Assembly: GCA_026770585.1 (NCBI GenBank) | Contig: MU646365.1 | Span: 488,916 to 507,014 of the forward strand | DNA from: Baffinella frigidus | Taxonomy: Eukaryota; Cryptophyceae; Cryptomonadales; Baffinellaceae | DNA: 18,099 nt | Direction: 5' to 3' | Part shown: one piece after another, positions 7,901 to 14,370 of the stretch | Layout of the letters: each line of letters opens with the position of its first letter | Numbering within the stretch: the first letter of the stretch is position 1 | Program-made: the position numbers and the translations under genes | The notes under the pieces: generated by a model | What the model was told of the DNA's origin: nothing | What the model saw: the letters and a program-made list of their open reading frames with translations, nothing else | Databases searched by the model: none

Positions 7901-10900
7901 AACACTAAACACTCGACCCCAAAAGCGCCGCACGCGATTGGCTTCCCCCCCGCACGCCCGGAATGCCCCCGATTCGACCCCCTAACACCCAACCCCTCCC
8001 GCAGCGCGGCGCTGGCGATGCACGCCAACGACCAAGACACCTTGGACAAGATGAAGGGCGCCAAGGCCCAGAAGCGCTCTCTCTCCCTCCGTTCCCGCTC
8101 GACGTCCCTCGTACGATCCGCACCCATCACATATGCAGCCCCACACACGCCCCACGCACGGGTTTCAGCCCAACGGCTTTACAAATCATTTTCGTATTTT
8201 ACGAGCTTTACAATGTACATTTTCGTATTTTCGAGCTTTACAATGTACGTTTTCGTATTTTTTAGCTTTACAATGTACGTTTTCGTATTTTTCAAGCTTT
8301 GCAAAGTGAAGCTCGGAAGGCTTTGTAAAGCGCGTGAGCTGGCGACCCGCGAGAGGGACCAGGACAGTATTGAGGGAGCCAAGGCCCAGAAGCGCTCTCT
8401 TTCCCTCCGCTCCCGCCCGTTCTCCCTAGTCTTTCTCCAACCCTGATTCCTCACATACTGAGCCCAGCGACTTGACCAAAAAAAATGCATTTGAAAAACA
8501 TCAATATTCAAGTGCGCTCGCTCTCTGCAAATGAGTTTGCAAGCGCTTCTGTCTCACTGCCTCTTTTTGTGTGCGCTCGCTCTCTGCGAGTGAACAACAA
8601 AGCGCGTCTGTCTCGTCCTGAAAACCGGATAGTTAGGCCTACGGTATTGCTTACAGTAGGCCGTAGGGCCCCTAGACCTAATGTTTCACGTTCCCTATTA
8701 AAGTGCTCTCTCTTTGTGGAGCAGAGCCGCAGCCGGAGCAAGTCCACCTCGGGCAGCAAGTCTGCTACCAGGTCGAAATCTAACCCCTAAACCCTAAACC
8801 CTGAACCCTGAACTCTAAACCCTAAACCCTAAACCCTGAACCCTGAACCCTGAACCCTGAGCCCTGGACCAGGTCGAAATCGAACGACCTCACCACGAAG
8901 AACAAGGCGCGCCCTACACCCTAAACCCTAAACCCTAAACCCTAAACCCTAAACCCTAAACCCTAAACCATCAACCCCAAATCCTAAACCCTAAACCCTA
9001 AACCCTAAACCCTAAACCCTGAAGCAGGCACGCCTCGTGGCCTACCTCGACGCGCCCCAGCGGTCCAAGTGGGAGATCATGCGGGTACAAACCCGAAACC
9101 CGAAACCCGAAACCCGTTGCCGTCCGGGTACAAATCCGGACGGCGACGTTCCATCCCCGTATTTTCTTCAACACGAAACCCGGAACCCGGAACCTTGAGC
9201 CCGAAACCCGGAACCCGGAACCCGAAACCTGAAACCCGAAAACCCGAACCCGAAACCCGAACACCCTTTCGGCCCCGAACTCTTGCGGTTTAGGGTTTCG
9301 GGTTTCGGGACCACAGCCTAAACCCAGAACCCGGAACCCGGAACCCGGAACCCGGAACCGAAAGAAGAGTGTGGGACTAACGGCGCTGGGATAGTAGAAC
9401 CTCTCAACCCTAATCCCTAAACCCTACACCCCAAACCCCAAACCCCAAACCCTCATCCCTGAACCCTAAACCTACACCACAGGTCCCTCCGGTTCTCGGG
9501 GGTGCGAAAACAGAAACCCTAAACCCCAAAACCTAAACCCTCAACACCAACCCCTCAACACCAAACCTCGACCACAGGTTCTCCGGTTCTCGGGGGTACG
9601 AAAACAGGATCTCGCGCCGATTGGCAAGTGGACTTCCAAGTAAATACCCTAAACCCTAAACCCTAAATATCGAAACCCTGAACCCTGAACAACCCTGAAC
9701 TCTGAATCCTCAACCCTCAACCCTGAACCCTGAACCTTGAGCCCTCAACTCTAAACCCCAAACACTGAACTTTACACCCTAAACTCTAAACCCTCGCACC
9801 GCACCTCCGTCACTGGCTATCAGTGACGTAAGCAGAGTATGCAATGTCCTTCAACAAACCAGAACCGCTACCAAGATGTTGAAGGCCAAACAGACGCACG
9901 CAGTCTGTCAGCTTGTTTCTCCTCAAGTCGAGTTCTTCTTCTTCTTTATTACCCCCAATATAGGTCCTAAATCAGGCCCTTGAGCCTTGAGTTGAGTGAT
10001 GCAAAAGTCTATAAGCCTTGAGCAACCCAAAGTCGAGTTGGTGTTGGCCGGGCGTTAGGTACCAGGGAAGTGCCGGCACTGCAAAGCTCTCCCCCAGTTG
10101 ACCTGAAACTCGAAACCCCAAACCCCAGACCCGAGACCTGAAACCCTAGCTCTGCCTCACTCGGGTTGACTGACTCTTCGCAAGTTGACATCCTTGGTCT
10201 GCGGCACAAATCCGTCATCTTTTGAGCGGGAAAGCGCCCGGGCTCAACACGTTGGTCAGCCCAAATAGACTGAGACAGCGCTAGACACCCTGGCGCGCAT
10301 TTCCGGTGCAGGTCGGGCTCCTCACACCATCTCGTTTGTTCTTCAGCACAACCTCGAGTTTACTAACAGCACACTCTCTCTCTCTCGTTCGGCGCTGCAA
10401 TCCTCCGTTGACCTGAGGCAGGTCGCTCACGCCGAAGCTCACGCCGAAGCAGGAGCACCGCGCCCGGGCTTCGCTGGAGATTCTGACCAGAAATATTGGC
10501 TGGTTTTGACCAGAAATATTAGTTAATTTTGACCAGAAATCTCGGATTTTGACCAGAAATTTATCTTTGCAGGTCGCGGCCTAAGTCGCTGATCCCGCCC
10601 GCGCGGCTGACGCCGAAGCAGAAGCTGCGCGCCCGGGCGCTGCGCATCGAGCAACTCGAGGAAGAGGCTGAGGCCGCCAAGTATTCCCCAGCACCCCCGA
10701 GTGAAATCGTTTGAGGGTTTTAGAGTTGGCGGGTTTGTACCGGGAGGGGGTCGTTTCCGCTCAAACGTTGACGGGCTTGTACCGCGCGCACCCACGTGCC
10801 ACAACTTGAGAATATCCAGGGCGCTGCGCATCGAGCAACGCAAGGAGGGGGCTGAGGCCGCCCTGTATTCCCCCGATGTCCACCTAGTTGGTTCTAGTTA

Positions 10901-13467
10901 TACTAGGAATAGAAACAATCCTCTTAGGAACAGAACTATTCATATTAGGAATATAACTGTTCCTATCAGGAATAGAACTATTCCTATTAGGAATAGAACT
11001 ATTCCTTAACTATTCCTAGGCTCGGAGATGAGAGCCAGAGCGCTCCGCATCGAACAACTCAAGGAAGAGGCTCAGGCCGCCAGGTACTGTGCGCCCTTAA
11101 CAATACGTGGTCCGGGAAAAACCTTGACCATCAAATTTTGGGTTGGCGGGTTTGTAGCCGGAGGGATTGGTTTCCGCTCAAACGTGGATTTGTACCACGC
11201 ACCCACTTTTAGAACTTAAGAAGTAGACGCTCAGGGTCAGGGCGCTCTGAATCAAACGCATCAAGGCCGGAGAGACCGGGGGGGAGGCCTCGAGGTCTAA
11301 TTGAGCCGCCCGAGTGAATTCGTTTGGGGGAGGGGGAGGGGGAGGGGGCGCGCTCGGGGCAGAGAGCAGACAGGGTGTCAATGTCTGGTGGGGTTTAGGG
11401 CTGGCGTGTCGCATCCGTGGAAGCCGCGACCATCGTCAATCCCTAAACCCAAAACCCAAAACCCACAATCCCAAACCCCAAACCCCAAAACCCAAACCCA
11501 AAACCCCCAGGTCTGGAGGGAAGGGTAAGAAGGGGTTGATGGCCAATCAAAAGGCAGCTCAGGTGCGTCTCTCTCTCTCTCTCTCTCTCGCTCTCTCTCT
11601 CTCGCACTCTCTCTCTCTCTCTCTCGCACTCTCTCTCTCTCGCACTCTCTCTCTCTCGCTCGCACTCTCTCTCTCTCACTCTCTCTCTCGCACTCTTTCT
11701 CTTGCACTCTCTCTCTCTCACACACACACTCTCTCGCTCGCTCGCACTCTCTCTCACACACTCTCTCTCACTCTCTCGCACTCTCGCACTCTCTGTCTTG
11801 CACTCTCTCTCTCCCTCCCTCTCTCGCTCAGCAAAAGGCCCCCGCTTTGCGGAGGGGCAAGGCAAAATATCACTGTTGGGGGTTGAGGGGGTGGGTGTGG
11901 AAAACATGAATATATTAGGGATTCGCGCTCCGTTTCGATCTTCGGGGCTTTCAACCCCTTCTTTTCGGGGCGCCACGAAGGGGTTGAGCGCCAAGCAAAG
12001 GGCCCCTAAGGTGCGTCGGTGCAAGCAAATACTAACGTTGGGGGTTTACTGTTGAAAAAAAATGTGTTTTAGGGATTAGGAGTTTTGCGCGTCGTGGGAC
12101 TCTCCTTTGCTAGTCCGTGATCAATTGCTAAGTTGTAGAGAGCGCACAAGTATTTTAGAGGGTGTACAAGTATTGTAGAGAGCGTACACGTAGTGTAGAG
12201 AGCATACACCGATACAGGGGTTACTCGCAAATTTGATCACGCACCGCCCATAGGGTGGCCCTATGCTCCCCAGTAATAGCACTGCAGTGAATACTCGAAC
12301 TCAAGGACACGCACTGTCGTAGGGTCCTACAGTAGTGCTAGTCCTAGGAGCATATGACCACCCTAGGGGCAGTGCGTGCCCTACCCCCTAGGCGGAGCGT
12401 GTCCTAATTCGCGAGTAACCCCTGTACCGTAGGATCCCAGGGCGGTGCGTGTCCTCAGTCGCGAGTAACCCCTGTACTCCACCCCATCCTCCTTCCAGCT
12501 AGCGGGTGCTGGGAATCCAGATCTGTGTTGCACTCTTGCACTCGCGAAAAATGTCACCACCACTCCACCCGCAGGCCAAGGCGCACCCCGCCCTTGCTAC
12601 ACAATTGCTTTACTATTACGAGTAAGATCCACGTGTGTAGTAATTTTCGTTGCCAGAAACGAATGGATGTATTCGTGTCCACAGATTAGATATGTGATAC
12701 CGCCGCTCCCATCCGCAGGGCTAGACCCCCCCGGCGAAAAAGAGCAAGCCCCCATTTAATCGTTTCTGGCAGCGAAAATTACTACACAACAGGGTCTTAC
12801 TAGTAATAGTAAAGGATATGTGTAGTAATTTTCGTTACATTCTGCGGTGTGGTCTCATGTGGTCCGTAGGCCAAGGGCAAGGCCTCCCCGCCGCGAAAGG
12901 CAAAGGCGTTTGGATCTTGCTGATAGTAAAGCATGTGTGTAGTAATTTTCGTTAGCCAGAGGACGATTGTTGTTAATCGTTTCCGCATATGAAACCTTGC
13001 CAAGGGCAAGGTTGCAGCGCCCGAGAATAGTCGGTCACCCCGAGTGAGGCAGAGCTAGGAATCTCACCACTCCTCCACACCCGCAGGGCAAGGCCCCCCT
13101 GGCGAAGGGCAAGGCCGCACCCCCCGCCGGGAAGAAGGGCAAGGGCAAGCCGGCGTCGCCCACCAAGGCCCCCCGGTCCAAACCCGAAACCCGAAACCCG
13201 AAATACTAAACACTAAACCCTAAACTCTCAACACTAAACCCAAACCCTGAGCCCTAAAAGGTATCATAAACCCTAAACACTAAACACTAAACACTAAACA
13301 CTAAACACTAAACCCTAAACACTAAACACTAAACACTAAACACTAAACCCTAAACACTAAACACTAAAAACTAAACACTAAACCCTAAACCCTAAACCCT
13401 AAACCCCAGGTCCAAGTCCGCGTTGCCCACGCCTCGGTCCAAGACCAAGAAGGCCAAGGGCGTCTAA
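4986..13467 (+). CDS. Multi-exon Lys/Arg/Ser-rich protein with leader and H1-like tail
   Basis: Assembled from splice sites and phase. Exons: 4986-5102, 6082-6140, 6600-6662, 8005-8110, 8725-8771, 8873-8906, 9028-9084, 9578-9639, 10573-10680, 11511-11562, 13087-13175, 13410-13467. They sum to 852 nt: 283 codons plus TAA. All donors are GT except AAG|GCGCGC after 8906 (GC). Every junction keeps frame. Residues 1-26 look like a signal peptide (MRRLTQRLG, then VAVLLAVLAPAVTG) followed by FSSYG. Next come GDDHTTDPRMWKNKG, GGYELVLPGSR, an RS-rich stretch (SRSRSKSTSGSKS), ARLVAYLDAPQRSKWEIMR, a charged helix (RALRIEQLEEEAEAAK), and a tail rich in GKGKP, SPTK and KTKKAKGV like histone H1. I recognise no family. 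Leader plus Phe fits import into a secondary plastid; the tail suggests nucleic-acid binding. A start at the exon-2 ATG would drop the leader. Internal exons are confident; the exon 1-2 link and exon 4 end are less so. Confidence 0.7.
5653..5798. mobile_element. Foldback element(s) with TTAGGGTG ends
   Basis: The left end is TTAGGGTGCCCGCTCACCC. Right ends read CGGTCACCCTAACC at 5717 and again at 5798. The ends are inverted copies, so this is a 65-bp element with a second right end, or two nested copies. It resembles the element at 5937-6059. Confidence 0.6.
5820..5880 (+). pseudogene. Decayed copy of exon 2
   Basis: It begins, like exon 2, with GCAG|TCGATG and AGCTCATACGG, and runs into GACGACCACACCA. 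Its G-run is one base longer than in exon 2, which shifts the frame and destroys the DDHTTDPRMW segment. The acceptor-like GGCAG is intact, so it could still attract splicing. Confidence 0.7.
5937..6059. mobile_element. Foldback element with TTAGGGTG ends
   Basis: A 123-bp inverted-repeat element. TTAGGGTGGCCACTCACCCTA at the left pairs with TAGCGGTCACCCTAA at the right, and the middle is rich in CACCCTAGGGTG palindromes. It ends 23 bp before the exon-2 start, so it supplies the pyrimidine-rich region upstream of that acceptor. Confidence 0.65.
6111..6489 (+). repeat. Exon-2 donor region in four copies
   Basis: The 3' end of exon 2, a block like ACCACGGACCCGCGCATGTG followed by GTA, occurs four times. 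The copies end at 6140, 6263, 6394 and 6489, each followed by GTAMAC or GTAGAC and then CCCCAAA-type repeats. Only the first copy has the upstream acceptor and full exon 2. The others look like partial exon copies carried with their donor into the intron. Confidence 0.8.
6643..6851 (+). repeat. Exon-3 3' end in three copies with foldback spacers
   Basis: CTCGTCCTCCCTGGCTCCCG followed by GTAAG (exon 3) recurs as CTCGTCCTGCCAGGCTCCCG before GTAAC (ending 6736) and CTCATGCTCCCCGGCTCCCG before GTGAG (ending 6851). The spacers are copies of a foldback unit with AAGTTGACAGACCG and GGTCGTTAACTTTG ends. All three copies end in a usable donor in the same phase. Confidence 0.8.
7145..7200 (+). repeat. 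CCCCAAA telomere-like tract
   Basis: A pure CCCCAAA tract in sense orientation ending CTCGTGCACAG, directly before a diverged copy of exon 4. Confidence 0.85.
7212..7265 (+). pseudogene. Diverged copy of exon 4 start
   Basis: After GTGCACAG, the sequence read in the exon-4 phase gives RETLTQHARDPLLDP, similar to RAALAMHANDQDTLD of exon 4 (8005). It runs straight into the MITE at 7268. Shorter copies of the exon-4 start lie at 7431-7449 (GCAGCGCGGCGCTGGCG), about 7582 and about 7613. Confidence 0.55.
7268..7406. mobile_element. 139-bp MITE with 37-bp perfect terminal inverted repeats
   Basis: The ends begin CCACCAACCCTCACGGGAGG and continue through AGCAAATCGTCGATTTT as a perfect inverted match. 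TA lies directly outside both ends (7266-7267 and 7407-7408), consistent with a TA target-site duplication of the Tc1/mariner type. No transposase is encoded. The perfect arms suggest a recent insertion, here into a decayed exon-4 copy. Confidence 0.85.
7441..7514 (+). repeat. CCCTAAA telomere-like tract in intron 3
   Basis: About ten CCCTAAA/CCCCAAA units in sense orientation, directly following a GCAGCGCGGCGCTGGCG copy of the exon-4 start. The rest of 7515-8004 holds short exon-4-like fragments, an AT-rich palindrome at 7724-7745 and a CCCCAAC tract, but no gene. Confidence 0.85.
8176..8303 (+). repeat. 30-bp tandem repeat, about 4 copies
   Basis: The unit is close to GCTTTACAATGTACGTTTTC followed by GTATTTTTNA. 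It lies in intron 4 between exon 4 and its decayed copy. A GGCTTTGTAAAGC inverted match to the unit start lies at about 8313-8326. Confidence 0.9.
8335..8440 (+). pseudogene. Decayed copy of exon 4
   Basis: It reads ELATRERDQDSIEGAKAQK followed by RSLSLRSR, compared with the exon-4 AALAMHANDQDTLDKMKGAK and AQKRSLSLRSR. The frame is open in the body. The 5' edge has an extra base that creates TGA in the exon phase, and the upstream CAG is lost, so it is unlikely to be spliced in the same way. Confidence 0.65.
8629..8680. mobile_element. Half copy of MITE family C
   Basis: ATAGTTAGGCCTACGGTATTGC-type sequence and the GTAGGCCGTAGGG core match the left half of the element at 1487-1626. The right arm is missing. 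Confidence 0.6.
8772..8872 (+). repeat. Telomere-like intron 5 with 14-bp flanking duplication
   Basis: A 101-nt intron of CCCTAAA/CCCTGAA units. The sequence ACCAG|GTCGAAATC spans the donor at 8767-8780 and is repeated exactly across the acceptor at 8868-8881. The intron length plus the duplication is what one insertion or tandem-duplication event would leave. Confidence 0.85.
8907..9027 (+). repeat. Telomere-like GC-AG intron 6
   Basis: A 121-nt tract, mostly perfect CCCTAAA. The donor is AAG|GCGCGCC (no GT is available) and the acceptor is CAG|GCACGCC. The first bases of the intron copy the first bases of the next exon. Confidence 0.75.
9085..9577 (+). repeat. Telomere-like intron 7 with a broken exon-8 copy
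   Basis: CCCGAAA, CCCGGAA and CCCTAAA variants with donor GTACAAAC and acceptor CCACAG. A GGGTACAAA block recurs at about 9083 and 9125. At 9483-9513 there is a copy of the exon-8 start (TCCGGTTCTCGGGGG and CGAAAACAG) with its own CCACAG acceptor. It carries one extra base relative to exon 8 and would shift the frame. Confidence 0.75.
10146..10165. repeat. 20-bp exact inverted match to 13039-13058
   Basis: CTAGCTCTGCCTCACTCGGG here is the exact reverse complement of 13039-13058. The similarity continues to about 34 nt in total with a few changes. The two copies lie in introns 8 and 10 of the same gene and could be ends of a dispersed element. Confidence 0.75.
10480..10563 (+). repeat. GACCAGAAATAT tandem repeat, 4 copies
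   Basis: Four copies of TTTTGACCAGAAATAT-like units directly upstream of the exon-9 acceptor. They supply much of the T-rich stretch before TTTGCAG. Confidence 0.85.
10820..10864 (+). CDS. Optional exon 9b (copy of exon-9 coiled coil)
   Basis: A 45-nt exon candidate after ATATCCAG and before GTATTC. It needs a 2-nt carry-in and leaves a 2-nt carry-out, exactly the phase of the exon 9 to 10 junction, so it can be added or skipped without a frame change. It encodes ALRIEQRKEGAEAA, compared with ALRIEQLEEEAEAA in exon 9. Inclusion would lengthen the helix by 15 residues. Whether it is used cannot be told from sequence. Confidence 0.5.
10892..11020 (+). repeat. Palindromic AGGAATAGAACTATTCCT repeats
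   Basis: Five to six diverged copies of a unit of about 20 bp around AGGAATAGAACTATTCCT, which is itself nearly palindromic. They lie between the optional exons 9b and 9c. Confidence 0.85.
11039..11083 (+). CDS. Optional exon 9c (copy of exon-9 coiled coil)
   Basis: A 45-nt exon candidate after GAGCCAG and before GTACTG, phase 2 to phase 2 like exon 9b. It encodes ALRIEQLKEEAQAA. The flanking intron sequence (GTTGGCGGGTTTGTA, TTTCCGCTCAAACGT) is shared with the intron after exon 9, so exon and intron were duplicated together. A fourth copy at about 11236-11280 reads into TGA and is dead. Confidence 0.5.
11443..11510 (+). repeat. CCCAAAA/CCCCAAA tract before exon 10
   Basis: A short C-rich telomere-like tract in sense orientation ending in CCCCCAG, the acceptor of exon 10. 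Confidence 0.85.
11566..11830 (+). repeat. CT-rich microsatellite (CTCTCTCGCACTCT)
   Basis: About 265 bp of CTCTCTCT interrupted by CGCA, CACA and CGCT, starting 4 nt into the intron after the exon-10 donor (CAG|GTGCGTCTCT). It explains the long SLSLSLSL and RERERE open frames on the two strands. Confidence 0.95.
11832..12055 (+). pseudogene. Duplicated exon-10 fragments in intron 10
   Basis: CAAAAGGCCCC at 11832 and AAGGGGTTGAGCGCCAAGCA (from about 11978), ending CCTAAG|GTGCGTCGG near 12011, are copies of the exon-10 end (AAGGGGTTGATGGCCAATCA, ending CTCAG|GTGCGTC). Both are followed by related GCAAG-AAATA-CACTGTTGGGGG sequence. The second copy could form a 30-nt phase-0 exon only with a weak AAG acceptor. 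Confidence 0.6.
12213..12426. mobile_element. MITE family A, copy 1 (214 bp)
   Basis: Ends TACAGGGGTTACTCGC and GCGAGTAACCCCTGTA are exact inverted repeats, followed inward by GCACCGCCC/GGCGGAGCG-type blocks. A second right end lies at 12461-12476, so another element or a partial duplication is nested here. Confidence 0.8.
12572..12600 (+). pseudogene. Fragment of exon 11 (copy 1)
   Basis: CCCGCAG|GCCAAGGCGCACCCCGCC resembles the real exon-11 start at 13087. More copies lie at about 12717 (inside the inverted repeat at 12608-12814, with an in-frame TAG) and about 12870 (GCCAAGGGCAAGGCCTCCCC). All are short and degraded. Confidence 0.6.
12608..12814. mobile_element. MITE family F (207 bp) enclosing an exon-11 copy
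   Basis: 55-bp terminal inverted repeats, about 85 to 90 percent matched by eye: 12608-12662 (CTTTACTATTACGAGTAAGA at the outer end, CAGAAACGA at the inner end) and 12760-12814. The interior includes CCGCAG and a broken exon-11 copy. Parts of the arm (GTGTAGTAATTTTCGTT) recur singly at about 12820 and 12934. Confidence 0.75.
13176..13409 (+). repeat. Telomere-like intron 11
   Basis: 234 nt of CCCGAAA, CACTAAA and CCCTAAA units. The donor is CG|GTCCAA and the acceptor is CCAG|GTCCAA, so the 7-base GGTCCAA is repeated across both splice sites. The interior is dominated by ACACTAAA variants. Confidence 0.85.
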
Positions 13468-13583
13468 GAGAGCGAGAATAGCGCGGTTTCAGGGGTGCGG
13501 GGTTCGGGTTCACGGGTCACTCCCCCAGGAGTGGGGGTAGGGGGGGAACTCTGACGGTAGCGAGGGCAGCAGGCTCCGCACCC

Positions 13584-13692
13584 AAGAAGAGGGGTCCCTT
13601 GCCCCCCTCGGACCCTACAGCAGGCCGATACCTAGGGCCCTGCGGTGGTCCTAGGGCGGAGGGCGGCTGGTTGTGAGCGAGGTACCCCTGTA
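13584..13692. mobile_element. Degenerate MITE family B, copy 3
   Basis: The right part, CCTAGGGCCCTGCGGTGGTC and GAGCGAGGTACCCCTGTA, matches the family-B elements at 13732 and 14107. The left end is eroded. It lies 3' of the basic-protein gene. Confidence 0.6.
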
Positions 13693-13731
13693 CCCCAGAG
13701 GGGCTGTAAGACCAAGGTGGGTGAGTTGTTC

Positions 13732-13852
13732 TACAGGGGTGCCTCGCTCATAAGAAAGCGCCTCCCCCTAGGATCCTACAGGAGGCCTATGCCTAGGGCC
13801 CTACGGTGGTCCAATGGGGGGGGCAGTTTTTTCTGAGCAAGGTACCCCTGTA
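13732..13852. mobile_element. MITE family B, copy 1 (121 bp)
   Basis: TACAGGGGTGCCTCGCTCAT pairs with a right end TGAGCAAGGTACCCCTGTA. The core CCTAGGGCCCTACGG is shared with families A and C. No coding capacity. Confidence 0.8.
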
Positions 13853-13889
13853 GGAGCTAGTGTGAGAGGTCTGTGATGTGGCGGTGCAG

Positions 13890-14007
13890 TACAGGGGTTA
13901 CTCGCGAACCAGGACACGCACCGCCCTTAGGGTGGTCCTATGCTCCTGGGCATAACCATGCCGTACGACGCTCGGGCGGTGCGTGTCTATGCGCGAGTAA
14001 CCCTCTA
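13890..14007. mobile_element. MITE family A, copy 2 (118 bp)
   Basis: TACAGGGGTTACTCGCGA and GCGCGAGTAACCCTCTA ends, with inner GACACGCACCGCCC and GGGCGGTGCGTGTC exactly inverted. The element is a near-complete palindrome with a small loop. Confidence 0.85.
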
Positions 14008-14106
14008 CAGGAGTATCTCGAATACATTCGCAAGAACCACACACGCACACCTGGGGGGGGACCGGAGCGATTCGGTCAGAGGCGTTGCAAGGGAAGGGCC
14101 CCGGCG

Positions 14107-14229
14107 TACAGGGGTACCTCGCTCATAAGAAACCGCCCCACCCTAGGACCCTACAGTAGGCCTATGTGTAGGGCCCTATGCAGGTCCTAGGGGGGGGGGG
14201 CGTTTTCTTATGAGCGAGGTACCCCTGCA
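14107..14229. mobile_element. MITE family B, copy 2 (123 bp)
   Basis: TACAGGGGTACCTCGCTCAT followed by AAGAAA pairs with TTTTCTTATGAGCGAGGTA followed by CCCCTGCA. The loop carries CCTAGGACCCTACAGTAGGC and a 12-G run. It is the best-preserved copy of the family. Confidence 0.85.
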
Positions 14230-14370
14230 GTTGGCATCATCTCTCAGATTGTGACTTCCCGCTGTGTATTTGCAGCTTCCTGTTTCTAAGTTCGTTTCCT
14301 GTTTGTGGCACCACATGTGTGGCCGCATGTATCAGATCCTGCCGGCGGTGTAGTGCGACCGCGGGAGTCC

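Larger units (their letters stand above)
9640..10572 (+). other. Intron 8
   Basis: 933 nt with donor GTAAAT and acceptor TTTGCAG. It starts with about 150 bp of telomere-like repeats. Unique sequence with a TTCTTCTTCTTC run follows, then a diverged exon-9 copy at 10412-10470 (GGCAGGTCGCTCACGCCGAAG) and a 4-copy repeat just before the acceptor. No independent gene is seen. Confidence 0.6.

Noticed and set aside
7754-8446. 230-codon plus-strand frame
   Set aside because: It runs through exon 4, the 30-bp tandem repeat and the decayed exon-4 copy. Only the exon-4 part fits the spliced model, which uses another phase relation to its neighbours.
11314-11886. Long open frames of SLSLSLSL (plus) and RERERERE (minus)
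   Set aside because: They are readings of the CT-rich microsatellite at 11566-11830. Every frame of such a repeat stays open, and the region lies in an intron with good flanking splice sites.
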